Below, piece after piece: positions 10,353 through 21,300 of a stretch of DNA of 64,000 bases (positions are counted from its first letter, which is position 1; the number at the start of each line of letters is the position of its first letter). The notes beneath the pieces are model-generated. The model did not search any database, was not told where the DNA came from, and saw nothing but the letters and a program-made list of their open reading frames with translations. Source of the stretch: Umbelopsis ramanniana AG (Eukaryota; Mucoromycota; Umbelopsidomycetes; Umbelopsidales; Umbelopsidaceae); the NCBI RefSeq assembly GCF_025399195.1, contig NW_026252126.1, positions 62,001 through 126,000 of the forward strand, given 5' to 3'. Position numbers and translations under genes: made by a program.

Positions 10353-12817
10353 ATGGTAAAATCCTCCATCCATCAACCTACATGCAGTGTGCTTCTACGT
10401 TCCCTTCAACTAAGCTGTACTGCATTCTATTCAGAATCCTAGTCACCTCTCGGACCCTGAGCAGTACTATATCAAACAGGAACGAATAGGTACCGTATCG
10501 GCCGTGTCGTTTCGCGTTTCGCCCCACTGAAGCTGATAACTGATTCTTATTTTACTGCAGGCAAAGGTTCCTTTGGCGAAGTTTTCAAAGGGTTAGTGAA
10601 CGTAGAGTAACAGCTGCCTGATATCAGTAGGATCTAAACCCTACCTGCTTTTCTAGCATCGACAGACGAACAAATCGCCCTGTTGCTATTAAGATCATTG
10701 ATTTAGAAAATGCTGAAGATGAAATTGACGATATTCAGCAGGAGATTGCCATTCTATCTCAGCTGGATTCACAGTATGTCACAAAGTAAGTGGTATTCCT
10801 TTTACTATAGGTTTCCTCACGAAGAGTGTCTGATGCAAATCGAACGTCAGATATTTTGGGTCACACTTGAAAGGCTCCAACTTATGGATTATCATGGAAT
10901 ATTGTTCTGGTGGCTCCTGTTCCGACTTGGTAGGTATAGGGCTGGCTTTTTGTAACAAGTAATGATGGTCGTAATCTGATATCTTAACGAATCCACTGTA
11001 AGATGAAAGCTGGTCACATTAGAGAGGAATACATTGCCATCATACTTAGGGAGTTACTTCGAGGTCTCGACTACCTCCATAATGAAGGAAAGCTTCACAG
11101 AGGTAAGTCATTTAGGTCCAACAAGACTGAGCTACCCATTTGTTGGCGGCTATACTAATTCTTGTTCTCTTCCCACTATGAACCGACAAATAGATATAAA
11201 AGGTAAATGACCCAAAGATCTTCAACGGGTTATATGTGGAATGGCACTCTGAGGCGCGCATGGTACTAATCTACCTTCTTTCCTTCTTTTTTTATGTAGC
11301 TGCAAATGTACTGTTGAGCGCAAATGGAGATGGTAAGTGATTACACCTCTGTACTACCGTAAATGCTTATGCACAACTTAAATGGCTTAATTAATCCAAT
11401 TTCAAACAGTCAAATTGGCTGATTTTGGTGTTTCAGGTCAGCTCACGGCTAGTCTGACCAAGAAAAACACGTTTGTGGGAACTCCTGTAAGCATGCATGT
11501 GGTATACATAAGAAAATAGCACATTGTCATCTCACACATAGCATATGCCTTTTCAGTTTTGGATGGCACCTGAAGTCATTAAGCAATCCGGGTATGATCA
11601 TAAGGTAAGCAAAGATGTTAGAACAAAGTGTCAGAAGCCCGTATAGAAAAATCTGACCGCCGAGTGCGTGAATTTAGGCTGATATTTGGTCGTTGGGTAT
11701 AACTGCCATCGAGTTAGCCAAAGGAGAGCCACCATACGCTGATATGCACCCAATGAAAGTCCTATTCTTGATCCCAAAAAGCCATCCACCGACCCTGGAG
11801 GGTACCTATAGCAAGCATTTCAAAGATTTTATCAATGTGTGTTTGCAAAAGGACTCCACTCGAAGACCAACTGCCCGTGAACTACTCAAGCACCGCTTTA
11901 TCAGAAACGCAAAGAAGGTATCATATTTAACGGAACTGATTGAAGCTCATGAACGATGGCTTCACATGGGTAATGGCAAAGACAGTGACTCGTCCGATAA
12001 CGAAGAGAAGTAAGTTATTGAAACTATACTTTAACACATGATGCTATAGTGACTAATGCAACCCTTGATCTTTCTCTGTTGCTTATTAGAGCTGATGAAC
12101 CGGATGATGACGGATGGGACTTCGGAACAGTACGACAACCTGCAGATTTCCGGTCACCACTTCCATCTCAGTCTTTGGGGATGAGACAAACAACCTCCAC
12201 AGCTACCTTGACACAAATGTCTAATAGCTCATCCGCTCAAAGTATACAATATGCACCACCTCCTCAACAGAGGATGCAAACAGGAGGACGACTGCAGCAG
12301 GCGGGTACGAGACAATCAACTTCATCGATCAACCAAATAACAGTGAGTGTTTTTGAATTGAACATGTGAAGGAACTTGATCATTCACTGCTAACAAAAAC
12401 ACTGATAGAATGGTATTCAACGTATGACTTCGAGATACAGTATGGACGAATATGGTCAAGATACGGTTAGGGCCAATAACAACAACAATGATATGCCCCG
12501 ACCGTCTATTCTATCTAGCGTTTCTTCCTCCGAAACCTCTACACCATTACATAATGAAGCTGTATTTCAAGATACTGTTACATCTATTCTTAGCCAGGTA
12601 TGTTGAATTACTTGCGCTTTGCATTAAGTTCATGCTTTTCGTACTAATGCCTGCTGCTAATGCTTTCAATTAGCTTCATAAAAGCTGCCGCTCAAAACGT
12701 GGACAAGCTGCCATTGAAAATCTAGTACATGCCTTTGAGCTGGCAGAGCGAGAGCAACCAGGCACCAGCCAGACTTTGATAGAGGAAAGCATTCGTCGTT
12801 TACACACCGAACGATGA
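10353..12817 (+). CDS. Ste20-family GCKIII (MST3/STK25-like) protein kinase
   Basis: Exons 10353..10355 (ATG only), 10435..10489, 10561..10591, 10657..10785, 10851..10929, 11003..11102, 11194..11202, 11300..11332, 11410..11486, 11557..11604, 11678..12009, 12090..12342, 12409..12597, 12674..12817; 493 aa. Kinase domain from about residue 12: Gly loop [12 protein letters not shown] Lys42, HRDIKAANVLL, DFG, and the activation segment NTFVGTPFWMAPE typical of GCKs. The C-terminal part has WDFGT and a helical end resembling the GCKIII dimerisation region. Fungal relatives (Sps1, Kic1, Nak1, Sid1) act in morphogenesis and septation networks. Thirteen introns is high for the window. The ATG-only first exon is inferred because the frame is closed by a stop upstream of the acceptor at 10434; the rest is firm. 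Confidence 0.92.
11194..11202 (+). other. 9-nt microexon with the kinase catalytic Asp
   Basis: Flanked by CAAATAG on the left and GTAAAT on the right. It is phase 1 on both sides and encodes Asp-Ile-Lys of the HRDIK catalytic loop. Without it the conserved loop cannot be read. Confidence 0.85.
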
Positions 12818-13345
12818 GTGAGTAAGCGATGAACTTTTGGACCTCCTAGTCGCCACTCTTTCCTTTCAAATACACTACTGCGAACTATCTGCTGGATACC
12901 CCTTCCTTTCTACTGATTCACTCAACGGCTTCCATACCTTTCTTGTGCGATTAAGGCCAATGTTCCCAAGTAAACCCCACTAAATAAAGTAAAATTGAAA
13001 CCCCCAAAAAAGTTTGACAATAGATCGATTGAATTTAATTTAGAACTGGACTGTAATGACAAAAACAACTTGACTCGTGAACAAGTAACGTCGAAACCTT
13101 GGTCTCGTCAACGCTATGATGCTCGGTAAAGGGTTTTGAAATGAAAGGGGGGGGATTGTGGTATGGCATAACTTGTGGATATTTAGAAACTTTTTCTTAG
13201 CTATGCCAAAAAAATTGCAGAGAGGACAAAAAAAGTTTGAAATGAACAAACGTGCGAAGCCCTACATTATAATCTGTAAAGGATGAAAACAAAAAAAAAA
13301 GAGCTTTTACTTATGGGATTTCCTTTTGGTGCCTTAAGGCATAAT
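12818..13345. other. tail-to-tail intergenic region
   Basis: 3'UTR-like A+T-rich sequence between the kinase (+) and beta-tubulin (-), with AATAAA-like strings near 12980 and A-rich runs near 13290. Nothing else is recognised. Confidence 0.6.
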
Positions 13346-15174
13346 TTACTCTTCAATGGGCATCTCCTCGCCAAGGTAATCTTCATCTTCGTCCATCTCG
13401 TCTTCAGCGGTGGCTTCTTGGTATTGTTGGTATTCGGAAACAAGATCGTTCATGTTCGACTCGGCTTGAAAAGGCAACACAAACAGATTAGCGCATCTTT
13501 CTAGCATTCACTCAAAGTGTATATTCATAAACACATACCTTCAGTAAATTCCATTTCGTCCATACCCTCCCCAGTATACCAATGCAAGAAAGCCTTTCTT
13601 CTGAACATAGCAGTGAATTGATCATTAACACGCTTGAAGAGCTCCTGGATAGCAGTGGTGTTACCAATGAAGGTACCAGACATCTTGAGACCAACAGGAG
13701 GGATATCACACAGGGAAGACTTGACACCATTAGGGATCCACTCAACAAAGTAGGAAGAGTTCTTTTGTTGGACAGCCAACATTTGGTTCTCAACTTCCTT
13801 AGTAGAGAGACGTCCACGGAAGATAGTAGCGACGGTCAAGTAGCGTCCATGGCGTGGATCGGAGGCCGCCATCATGTTGCGGGCATCAAACATCTGAGCG
13901 GTCAACTCAGGGACGGTCATGTTGCGATATTGTTGTGAGCCAAAGGCAGTCAATGGGGCAAAGCCGACCATGAAGAAGTGAAGACGTGGGAAGGGAACCA
14001 TATTGACGCAGAGCTTGCGAAGATCAGCGTTCAATTGACCAGGAAAACGAAGTGAGGTGGAGATACCTGACATAACAGCAGAGACAAGCTGGTTAAGGTC
14101 ACCATATCCGGGGTTTGTGAGTTTGAGAGTGCGGAAGCAGATATCGTAAAGGGCTTCGTTATCAATACAGAAAGTAGCATCACAGTTCTCAACGAGCTGG
14201 TGAACAGTCAACACAGCGTTGTAAGGCTCAACAACTGTATCAGAAACCTTGGGCGAAGGAACAACAGAGTATGTGCTGAGCATGCGGTCAGGATATTCTT
14301 CACGGATCTTGGAGAGCAAAAGGGATCCAAGACCAGATCCAGTACCACCACCAAGAGAGTGAGCAAGTTGAAAGCCTTGCAAGCAATCAGTGTTCTCAGC
14401 CTCCTTGCGGACAACATCGAGAATGGACTCTACAAGCTCGGCGCCCTCGGTATAATAACCCTTTGCCCAAGCGTTACCAGCTCCGGATTGAGCAAACACA
14501 AAGTTATCGGGACGGAAAAGCTTTCCGTATGGGTTGGCACGGATGGCATCCATTGTGGCAGGCTCCAAATCCACCAAGACAGCACTGGAAATAGTGTACG
14601 TCAATCCTAACCTTGACCTTGACAATCTAAACTAAAATACATTGGAAAAAGTCATACCGAGGAACATATTTGCCTTGGCTGCCTTCATTATAGAAGACGT
14701 TGATACGCTCCAATTGAAGATCAATATCGCCAATATAATTACCGTTATGGTCGATGCGTAGAAACCAACAAAGAAAAAATGTCAGCCCACACTGCTAAAC
14801 ATCAAACTAGAAAACGTAGAAGGAAAAGCAACTTATCATGCTCAGCAGAGATGGTTTCCCAGAACTTTTGACCAATCTAGTTGAAGAAAGAATGAATAAG
14901 CACTGAAGCATTTGCTATTGGCAATTATCAAGTTCTCTCAAATAGGTCGGCGTCTATGCAGACTACGACATCTAGCCTTGTTCTCTCGAACGATATTACA
15001 TCAAACCCGTAGTTACCTGGTTACCACACTGGCCTATCAACGAGATGCGTGAGCACAGTAAGTCAAAACGTCAAAAGTAAAAACTTCATTGCATTTGACA
15101 CTTCAGTTACGTAACACAATGACTGAAGTTTCAGAACACTGCTTACCAGCTTGAATATGGATAATTTCTCTCAT
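13346..15174 (-). CDS. beta-tubulin (divergent isotype)
   Basis: Exons (minus) 15174..15147, 15033..15017, 14876..14837, 14757..14658, 14584..13539, 13464..13346; 449 aa, full beta-tubulin length. It starts MREI, the beta-tubulin autoregulation tetrapeptide. It has QAGQCGNQIG, the GTP-binding GGGTGSG loop, [18 protein letters not shown] and an acidic tail ending PIEE. It polymerises with alpha-tubulin into microtubules. Intron 3 (14758-14836) has AT-AC ends and exon 2 is only 17 nt. Many positions differ from other fungal beta-tubulins (for example [12 protein letters not shown] and [11 protein letters not shown]). Residues 167 and 198 are Tyr and Ala where sensitive fungi have Phe and Glu. 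Likely one of several isotypes in this genome. Confidence 0.96.
14758..14836 (-). other. AT-AC intron in beta-tubulin
   Basis: On the minus strand the 79-nt intron begins ATAAGT and ends TTTCTAC. Removing it joins SAEH-G to IDHNG exactly as in other beta-tubulins. A CTGAC branch-like site lies about 25 nt from the end. There is no ATATCCTT donor and no TCCTTAAC, so it looks like the U2-type rather than the U12-type AT-AC class. No GT-AG alternative keeps the frame. Confidence 0.8.
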
Positions 15175-16276
15175 ATTGTAATTAATGAAGTTTGTAAACT
15201 AAAAGAAATAAGATACAAGCGAGAAGATCAGTCAACTACCTCAGGCACTGGGAATGGCAGGAGTCAAAGGGAGTATCGGGGAAGAAGGAGAGACTCGATA
15301 AGACGTGACCCTACGCGCTTCTGGCTGTTGGCTCGACTTTCGACTGCAGTATATGATACTTAGGATAGTGATTGAGTGAATTTCGACATTTACCTCAAGT
15401 CAAAGAACGAGTGTGAAGGAGAAAACGCTCTTAGGGATACGCTTTACCTGTTAAAAACTATCAAAACGCGCTATTGCACGAGGTCGACTTCCCCTTTGAA
15501 TCACCATCGGGGGGGGGACTGATACTTTCTATGTCATTTTAAGCGGTCAAATCAATTTTTGAAAGAAGCGCTATTTGACATCCGACGCACTTTTCTTTCA
15601 TATTTCAGTTGACTCCCAGTCTAATGGAAAGTTCTAAGTGGACTTGGATCAAAAATAGGTTTCATAAGTGAAGGGCAATGTCTGGAGGATTTTGCGCCCC
15701 TGAAGTTAGTAGCACGTCAGATCTCTATAAGCGTCTACAACCAATGCAAGGAGTCGATTCCCATACCGTCCCTACTCCTATCGGTATTTGGGCACCTGAC
15801 AGCTTGCTGCATCAGGTCGAAGCTATCATAGTCTCAAGTTATTTAGCTGACTTAGTCAAGCACAAACTATCTAGCTCGAGTTTAGAGATAGGAACAGTCT
15901 CGCTCGCTTCTTGAAAAAAGAATTGCACCATTTGAAGGAGAGATGTTTGAAACAAATATGGGTTGCCACGGTACTCGGAATCGTTTATACCCGCCTGTAT
16001 CTGGCGGTAAACGGCTTCCCACTCTGCTTGTCATGCAAATCACCGAGCAGCTTATTACCGAGAGGGTTACACTTTCAATACTAAATTGGTAGAAGTACTC
16101 TGAACAGAAGACATGCTTAGTATTGATAACAAAAATAGTGTCAACATGTCCATTTCTTGGAGAAAGTACTATTTTGTTGTAATAAACTTCCGGGCTTCAC
16201 ACGCTTATCGGATCTTGACTGCAACCTTTTTTTTTTTTTGGCTTCATATATTAAGACAGTGAGTCCTCTGATTGAA
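15175..16276. other. 1.1-kb divergent intergenic region
   Basis: The region lies upstream of both beta-tubulin (-) and the FAH-family gene (+). A 78-codon ORF at 15678-15914 has no recognisable features and no splice partner. A G run lies near 15509-15518 and a T run near 16230. No RNA gene seen. Confidence 0.5.
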
Positions 16277-17529
16277 ATGCTCAATCGAATTGCTTCTGTC
16301 CGTCGAACTTTCTCTACAATGACAAGTCAAGTTAGTATCGCAGTGTTAATATCATTTTGTTTTCACCCTGAAACTACTTATGAACATTTCGTTACCACCT
16401 TCCATTCCAACCTGCCCACCTACAGCGCTGGTCACGCCTTATACGGTAATTATACCCACCCACCATTTTTGCAAATATACTCTTGCTATTGTCCTGATGG
16501 GCTTACCTTCTTTTTTTATGGTGAATAATAAAGCTTCGAAGATGAACATGGCAAGACTCACTATGGCCAACCCATATTGGAAAACGAGGAGCTCAAGCAG
16601 TCTGATCTTAAGAAAGGCTTAAAGGCTCACCTTGTAGAAGGAGATGTATTTGGAGAGCACACAGTTACAGACAAGTCAAGAACGGTGAAAAAGGTATGTT
16701 ATAGTAGCAGTAAATGCATAGTAGCAGAAAATGCCATTGCGCTGGCTTAAATAACACAATTCTATACCAAATGCTTTAGTTGCTTGCGCCAGTTACCCCC
16801 AGCATTATTAGGTGTATCGGTCTCAACTATCGCCGCCATGCTCAAGAAACTGGTTCCAAAATACCAGTGAAACCAATTCTATTCATGAAGCCTCCCTCTA
16901 GCGCATGCGGGCCATACGATACTATCCGGGTACCACATGTGGCTCAAGACGATATGGTTGATTACGAAGCTGAGCTTGCCGTCGTTATTGGTAAAAAATG
17001 CAGAGACATTAGCAAAGAGCAGGCCCTTAACTATGTTGCAGGTAAAAAAAGTTTTGACAATTTTCCCTCATGTCACATTCGTTCCTCACACGTATCTTAC
17101 CACTCAGGATACACCATTTGCAATGACGTGAGCTCTCGCAACTGGCAAATGGGCCCAAAAAGTGGCGGCCAATGGAATTTTAGTAAAGGCTTCGACACCT
17201 TCGCACCTCTCGGCCCTATGATCGTTTCCAGCTCTGTGATTACAGATCCACAAACTCTCAAGCTTGGTACAAGATTGGACGGCCAATTGTTACAAGACTA
17301 CACAACCTCAGACATGATATTCGACGTATCAACGATTGTCAGCTTTTTGAGTCAAGGCACCACTCTCATGCCTGGGGATGTCATAATTACAGGAACCCCA
17401 CATGGTGTTGGCTATACCCGTTCACCACCAGTGCTTCTCAAGCATGGTACCAAATGTGAAATTTACATAGAGCGAATCGGTAATATTGTAAACCCCGTTG
17501 AGTATGAAAGAGGTCAATCCAAATTGTAA
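16277..17529 (+). CDS. fumarylacetoacetate hydrolase-family protein (FAHD-like)
   Basis: Exons 16277..16330, 16426..16445, 16534..16693, 16780..17041, 17108..17529; 305 aa. The FAH fold is visible from about residue 85: IRCIGLNYRRHAQE, the metal-ligand region DYEAELA (Glu141, Glu143), GYTICNDVSSRNWQ (Asp172) and GDVIITGTPHGVG. Family members are Mg-dependent and act as acylpyruvate hydrolases or oxaloacetate decarboxylases; which substrate applies here cannot be told. Residues 1-18 are Arg/Ser-rich without acids, like a mitochondrial presequence. A second in-frame ATG (16319) at codon 15 could give a cytosolic form. Exon 2 is only 20 nt. Confidence 0.9.
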
Positions 17530-18367
17530 GGTCAAACATCAGAGAAATAAAAAAAAAAAATTTTTTTGCGACTCCACAACATTGTTATGATTTGCATATG
17601 GAAGGTGGGCATGATGATAAATGATTGAGTGACAGCCTTCATGCGTGAACCTGGGATGTTTCAATCTTTACTTTGCCTGAGGATATTGCCCACCGCTATA
17701 ACATGCCTAAAAGGAGAGTTAGAGAAATGGGGCTAACCGCTTGGTGTAACACTGCAAAGGATGAACATTCGCTTCGTCTCATGGTATCCCTTTTTGCTTC
17801 CCGTAACGCCTTACTAATGGGTCAAAACTTGAACTCAAAAGGGAAGTAGATACAATAAACCTCACATAATGGTATTAACATATTGATGTAAAATATTATC
17901 AGAAAAGAATTGTCTACTACATGTTTCTTGCGAAACATGCCATTTTTTCATCAACTTGTAAAGAAGAGCAGTCGACAAAGGGGTGGATGAGAGGTACAAA
18001 AACAATGTTCGCTTGCTTCTGACAGAGTATGAGCACGCGGTTTTTAATGGGATATTGGTTCTACTAAGGTGGGCTGCTTCAATCGTCACTTAACTTTGCT
18101 CGGGGTTGTGCAAAGAAAGCTTGAATTTTTTTTTTTTCTTGACCAGTCAGTCAATCTCACATCCCGATCTTCTTCTTTTCTCTGCTACATTTCTTCTCTA
18201 CAGTAGCTTGCTGCCACTTAAGTATGAAAATCCAATCCTTTTACATAAAATTTATTATGATGAGATACATCGAACAGGTTATAACCAATACATATTTTAA
18301 CATTTGCTCTTCCTTTCACCTCGCTTTCCAGTTTTTCAACTTTTTGGTTCCGTGGCTGATTCTGCGA
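17530..18367. other. intergenic region upstream of SNT2-like gene
   Basis: The sequence between two tandem genes contains A/T runs (17548-17567) and T-rich stretches near 18125. The frame of the next gene is open upstream from 18224, but ATG 18368 begins the conserved protein. Nothing else recognised. Confidence 0.5.
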
Positions 18368-21300
18368 ATGACAGATCCAAAGACATCGGCCATTTCTCGC
18401 GCAACTTTGAGCGATGGCACCACAGTCCAAGTCAATGGTGAGAATTTTTGTATGACTAATTAAAAAGCCCATACCTACGTTGGATATTCTGTTCAGAACT
18501 TGGGAATATCTTGGAAATTCCTTGCCAATGCCCATCCATTTCTTGTTTATGAAGCCCATCCAATTTTAACCCCAAATACGTTAACCCTCATGGAAAATTC
18601 CTCTTTTCTTCATTCATCCATGGCTAATCCGCGTCTCTGTTGCTATCTGCTTGTATAGATCATGTCTACCTTGCGCCAGAGCATCTGGGCGAGCCGTTCT
18701 ATATCGGCCGCATCATGGAGTTTACCAATTCCCCAAAGCGAAGAGGCTTGCAAGCGCGGATTGCGTGGTATAACCGACCTAAGGATGTTGTCAACCGCAA
18801 AGTGTATGATCCTTGTCTATTGATCGCAACTATGCACTCAGACCTCAATCCTGTATCGTCTATCCGTGGCAAGTGCCGTGTTGTTCATAAGGATTACATT
18901 GACAAATCTGAGCTTGAGAAGTACCGAACTCAACCTGACAGCTTTTATTACAACCAACTGTACGATCGATATATCCAACGAGTGTATGACGTTGTCCCTT
19001 GTGAATCTGTGCAGAATGTACCAAAGGATATCCAAGATGCGTTGATGGACCACTATCAGTTTATTGTGGTTGAGCAAGGCAAAGCTGCAGAACTTACGGA
19101 CACAAGAAGAGTATGCTGTGTCTGCCATGGGTGGTGCGCTAGGTATGATTTATCAGGCTTCTATTCTATCGCCTACCAGCTTTTGTTTCTCAAAATTCCC
19201 AATGTTTACCATCATCTCCTCTAAAATTCCCTAATACTAGTGCCGACTCAGTCAAATGCTCATCATGCCAGAACAATTATCACATGACATGCGTCAATCC
19301 ACCTCTGGCGCGGAAACCATCCAAGGGCTTTGCTTGGCAGTGCGCTGTCTGTTTCAAAAAAGACCCCAAAAACTCCTCTTTACCAAGTCCAATGTTACAC
19401 AAAGACAGAGAGAGGCGATCAACTTCACCTGCCGCTGCGAGCTCACGGAGTCCAGCCAATTCCGATATGGCCGATAGCACCTCTTCGCAGCCACCGAAGA
19501 CCACAGCAATGAACAAACTTCGGCCAATACAAACCCGAACGACTCGTTCACAGACCGAAAGCAGGACAGGTACGCCAAGTGGGCCCACCAGCCCCATCAC
19601 AGCCGGTCATAAACAAACGGCTGTCAATGGTATCAAAAGTGGAGGAATTTCCTCAAAAATGATCATATCATCGGGCAGACGCAGAGATCCACACAAAATC
19701 CACACTACTCACATGTGGCCGTTTCGGTACTTTGGTATACATACCAATGTGAAGGATATATTGGGTGGGTTATTCGAGGGCAAAATTTTCTGCGCGATGA
19801 CACACATACTAACTGTAATTTCTCTTTATAAGACGCCGATGATCGCATCTATCCACGAGCACGTAGCCGAATAGGACCAAAATACCAAGCTACTGTTGCG
19901 GAATGGGATCCAGAAACAGAAAGCGAGGTATTCGACGCAGCCCAAAGTCGAGCTCACATCGAAGATACTCCAATGCCTCGAGTTACGAGCAATCGAGGTG
20001 GTCGTGGGCGGCGAAGGCGTGGCCGCATAAGTGATCGAAAGGGTAAGTTTAGTGTCGCTGTATATGTATGTAATTGATCATTTGTAATCAACGTAAGCTT
20101 TCTTTTTCAAAGATCCAAGCGGGAGTCCAAACTCACAAGGCTCAGACATAAAACTTGAGCTTCCTGACAAACCAGACGATTTTGAACAGACAGAAACAGC
20201 CGTTTCCCGGGGTGGATCGGATACTGTTATCCCATATTTTGTTCGTCCAACTTCATTTACTGATGAGCAAGGCAAGTATTGATCTACTAACTTGAATACT
20301 TTGCGAAAAATCACTTACCCTATGATTCTAGTGGACAATTACATGGAAGACGTATGTGCACTACCAGATCTACCCTTACCGAGTTACTCTTCAGACCTAT
20401 TGGATCGAGCCATACTTGAATTGCAACAAAGCGACTTTGATGCTGATAAGGCAATCGATGCCGTTAAGCATCTTACACGAGACGATTTTGATTTCCTGGA
20501 GGAGTGGACACCTGAAGACATTGCAGCGTTTGAAGATGGTATTCGGTCTTTCGGTCATGAGCTTCACAGCGTTTCCAGCAAAGTTCCGAAACGGAGTATG
20601 GCACAAATTGTACGCTTCTTCTATAAATGGAAGAAGACGGATAGATATGAGCCGGTGTATTCTGAGTGGACCAAGATATATAAACCAAAGTAAGTCTTTT
20701 TGGCATGCAATGATGTTGGTGGTCGCTTGCTTCTAAAGCGTTCTCGCCTTACAGCAAAAAGTTCAGGAGGCGTGGCTTATCAGTACCTGAAATCACTTCT
20801 GCCGACGCTTCTTCTACTGAGCTTTCTGATTCGGACTCAGATGACAATGAAGAAGGAAAGGAAGATCCTACTATAGTGTCATCGAAAAGCTCTATTGGGC
20901 ATGAATGCATGAATTGTGGTACTGATGAATCGGTGATATGGAGGCGTGCTCCAGGTGATACCGATAAACGAAGGAAAATGCACCGTTACGTCCTGTGTGA
21001 TGACTGTGGCATCTACTGGTTGAAATATGGCACAATGAAGCAAATCATTGACGCGTCGATCGTTCGTCGTGGAAGGGGCCGGCCAGCTAACTTCGTTGAT
21101 CGTAAGTCAATACCAATATATGCCTTACTAGTTTAACACCATGTTGACATTTTGTGTTCAGCAGCAGCAACAAAGACGTTAGGGAAGCGAAAACGTATGA
21201 TGGAAACACCAAGTAGTAGGAAGACATGGGGTGATGGTAGAAAGAGAGTCAGAACTCCTACGCCGCCACCGCCATCGGCTTGCAGTGTTTGTAATGTTAT

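Noticed and set aside
13525-14625. Single-exon reading of beta-tubulin from the track-like start at 14625
   Set aside because: That start lies in intron sequence; the conserved MREI N-terminus is found on upstream small exons.
17548-17567. A/T homopolymer runs as a possible poly(A) retrocopy scar
   Set aside because: No target-site duplication or flanking element sequence; such runs are common in this genome.
18224-18367. In-frame N-terminal extension of the SNT2-like protein
   Set aside because: The frame is open but the sequence is A+T-rich and Ile/Phe-rich without conservation; ATG 18368 begins the expected protein.
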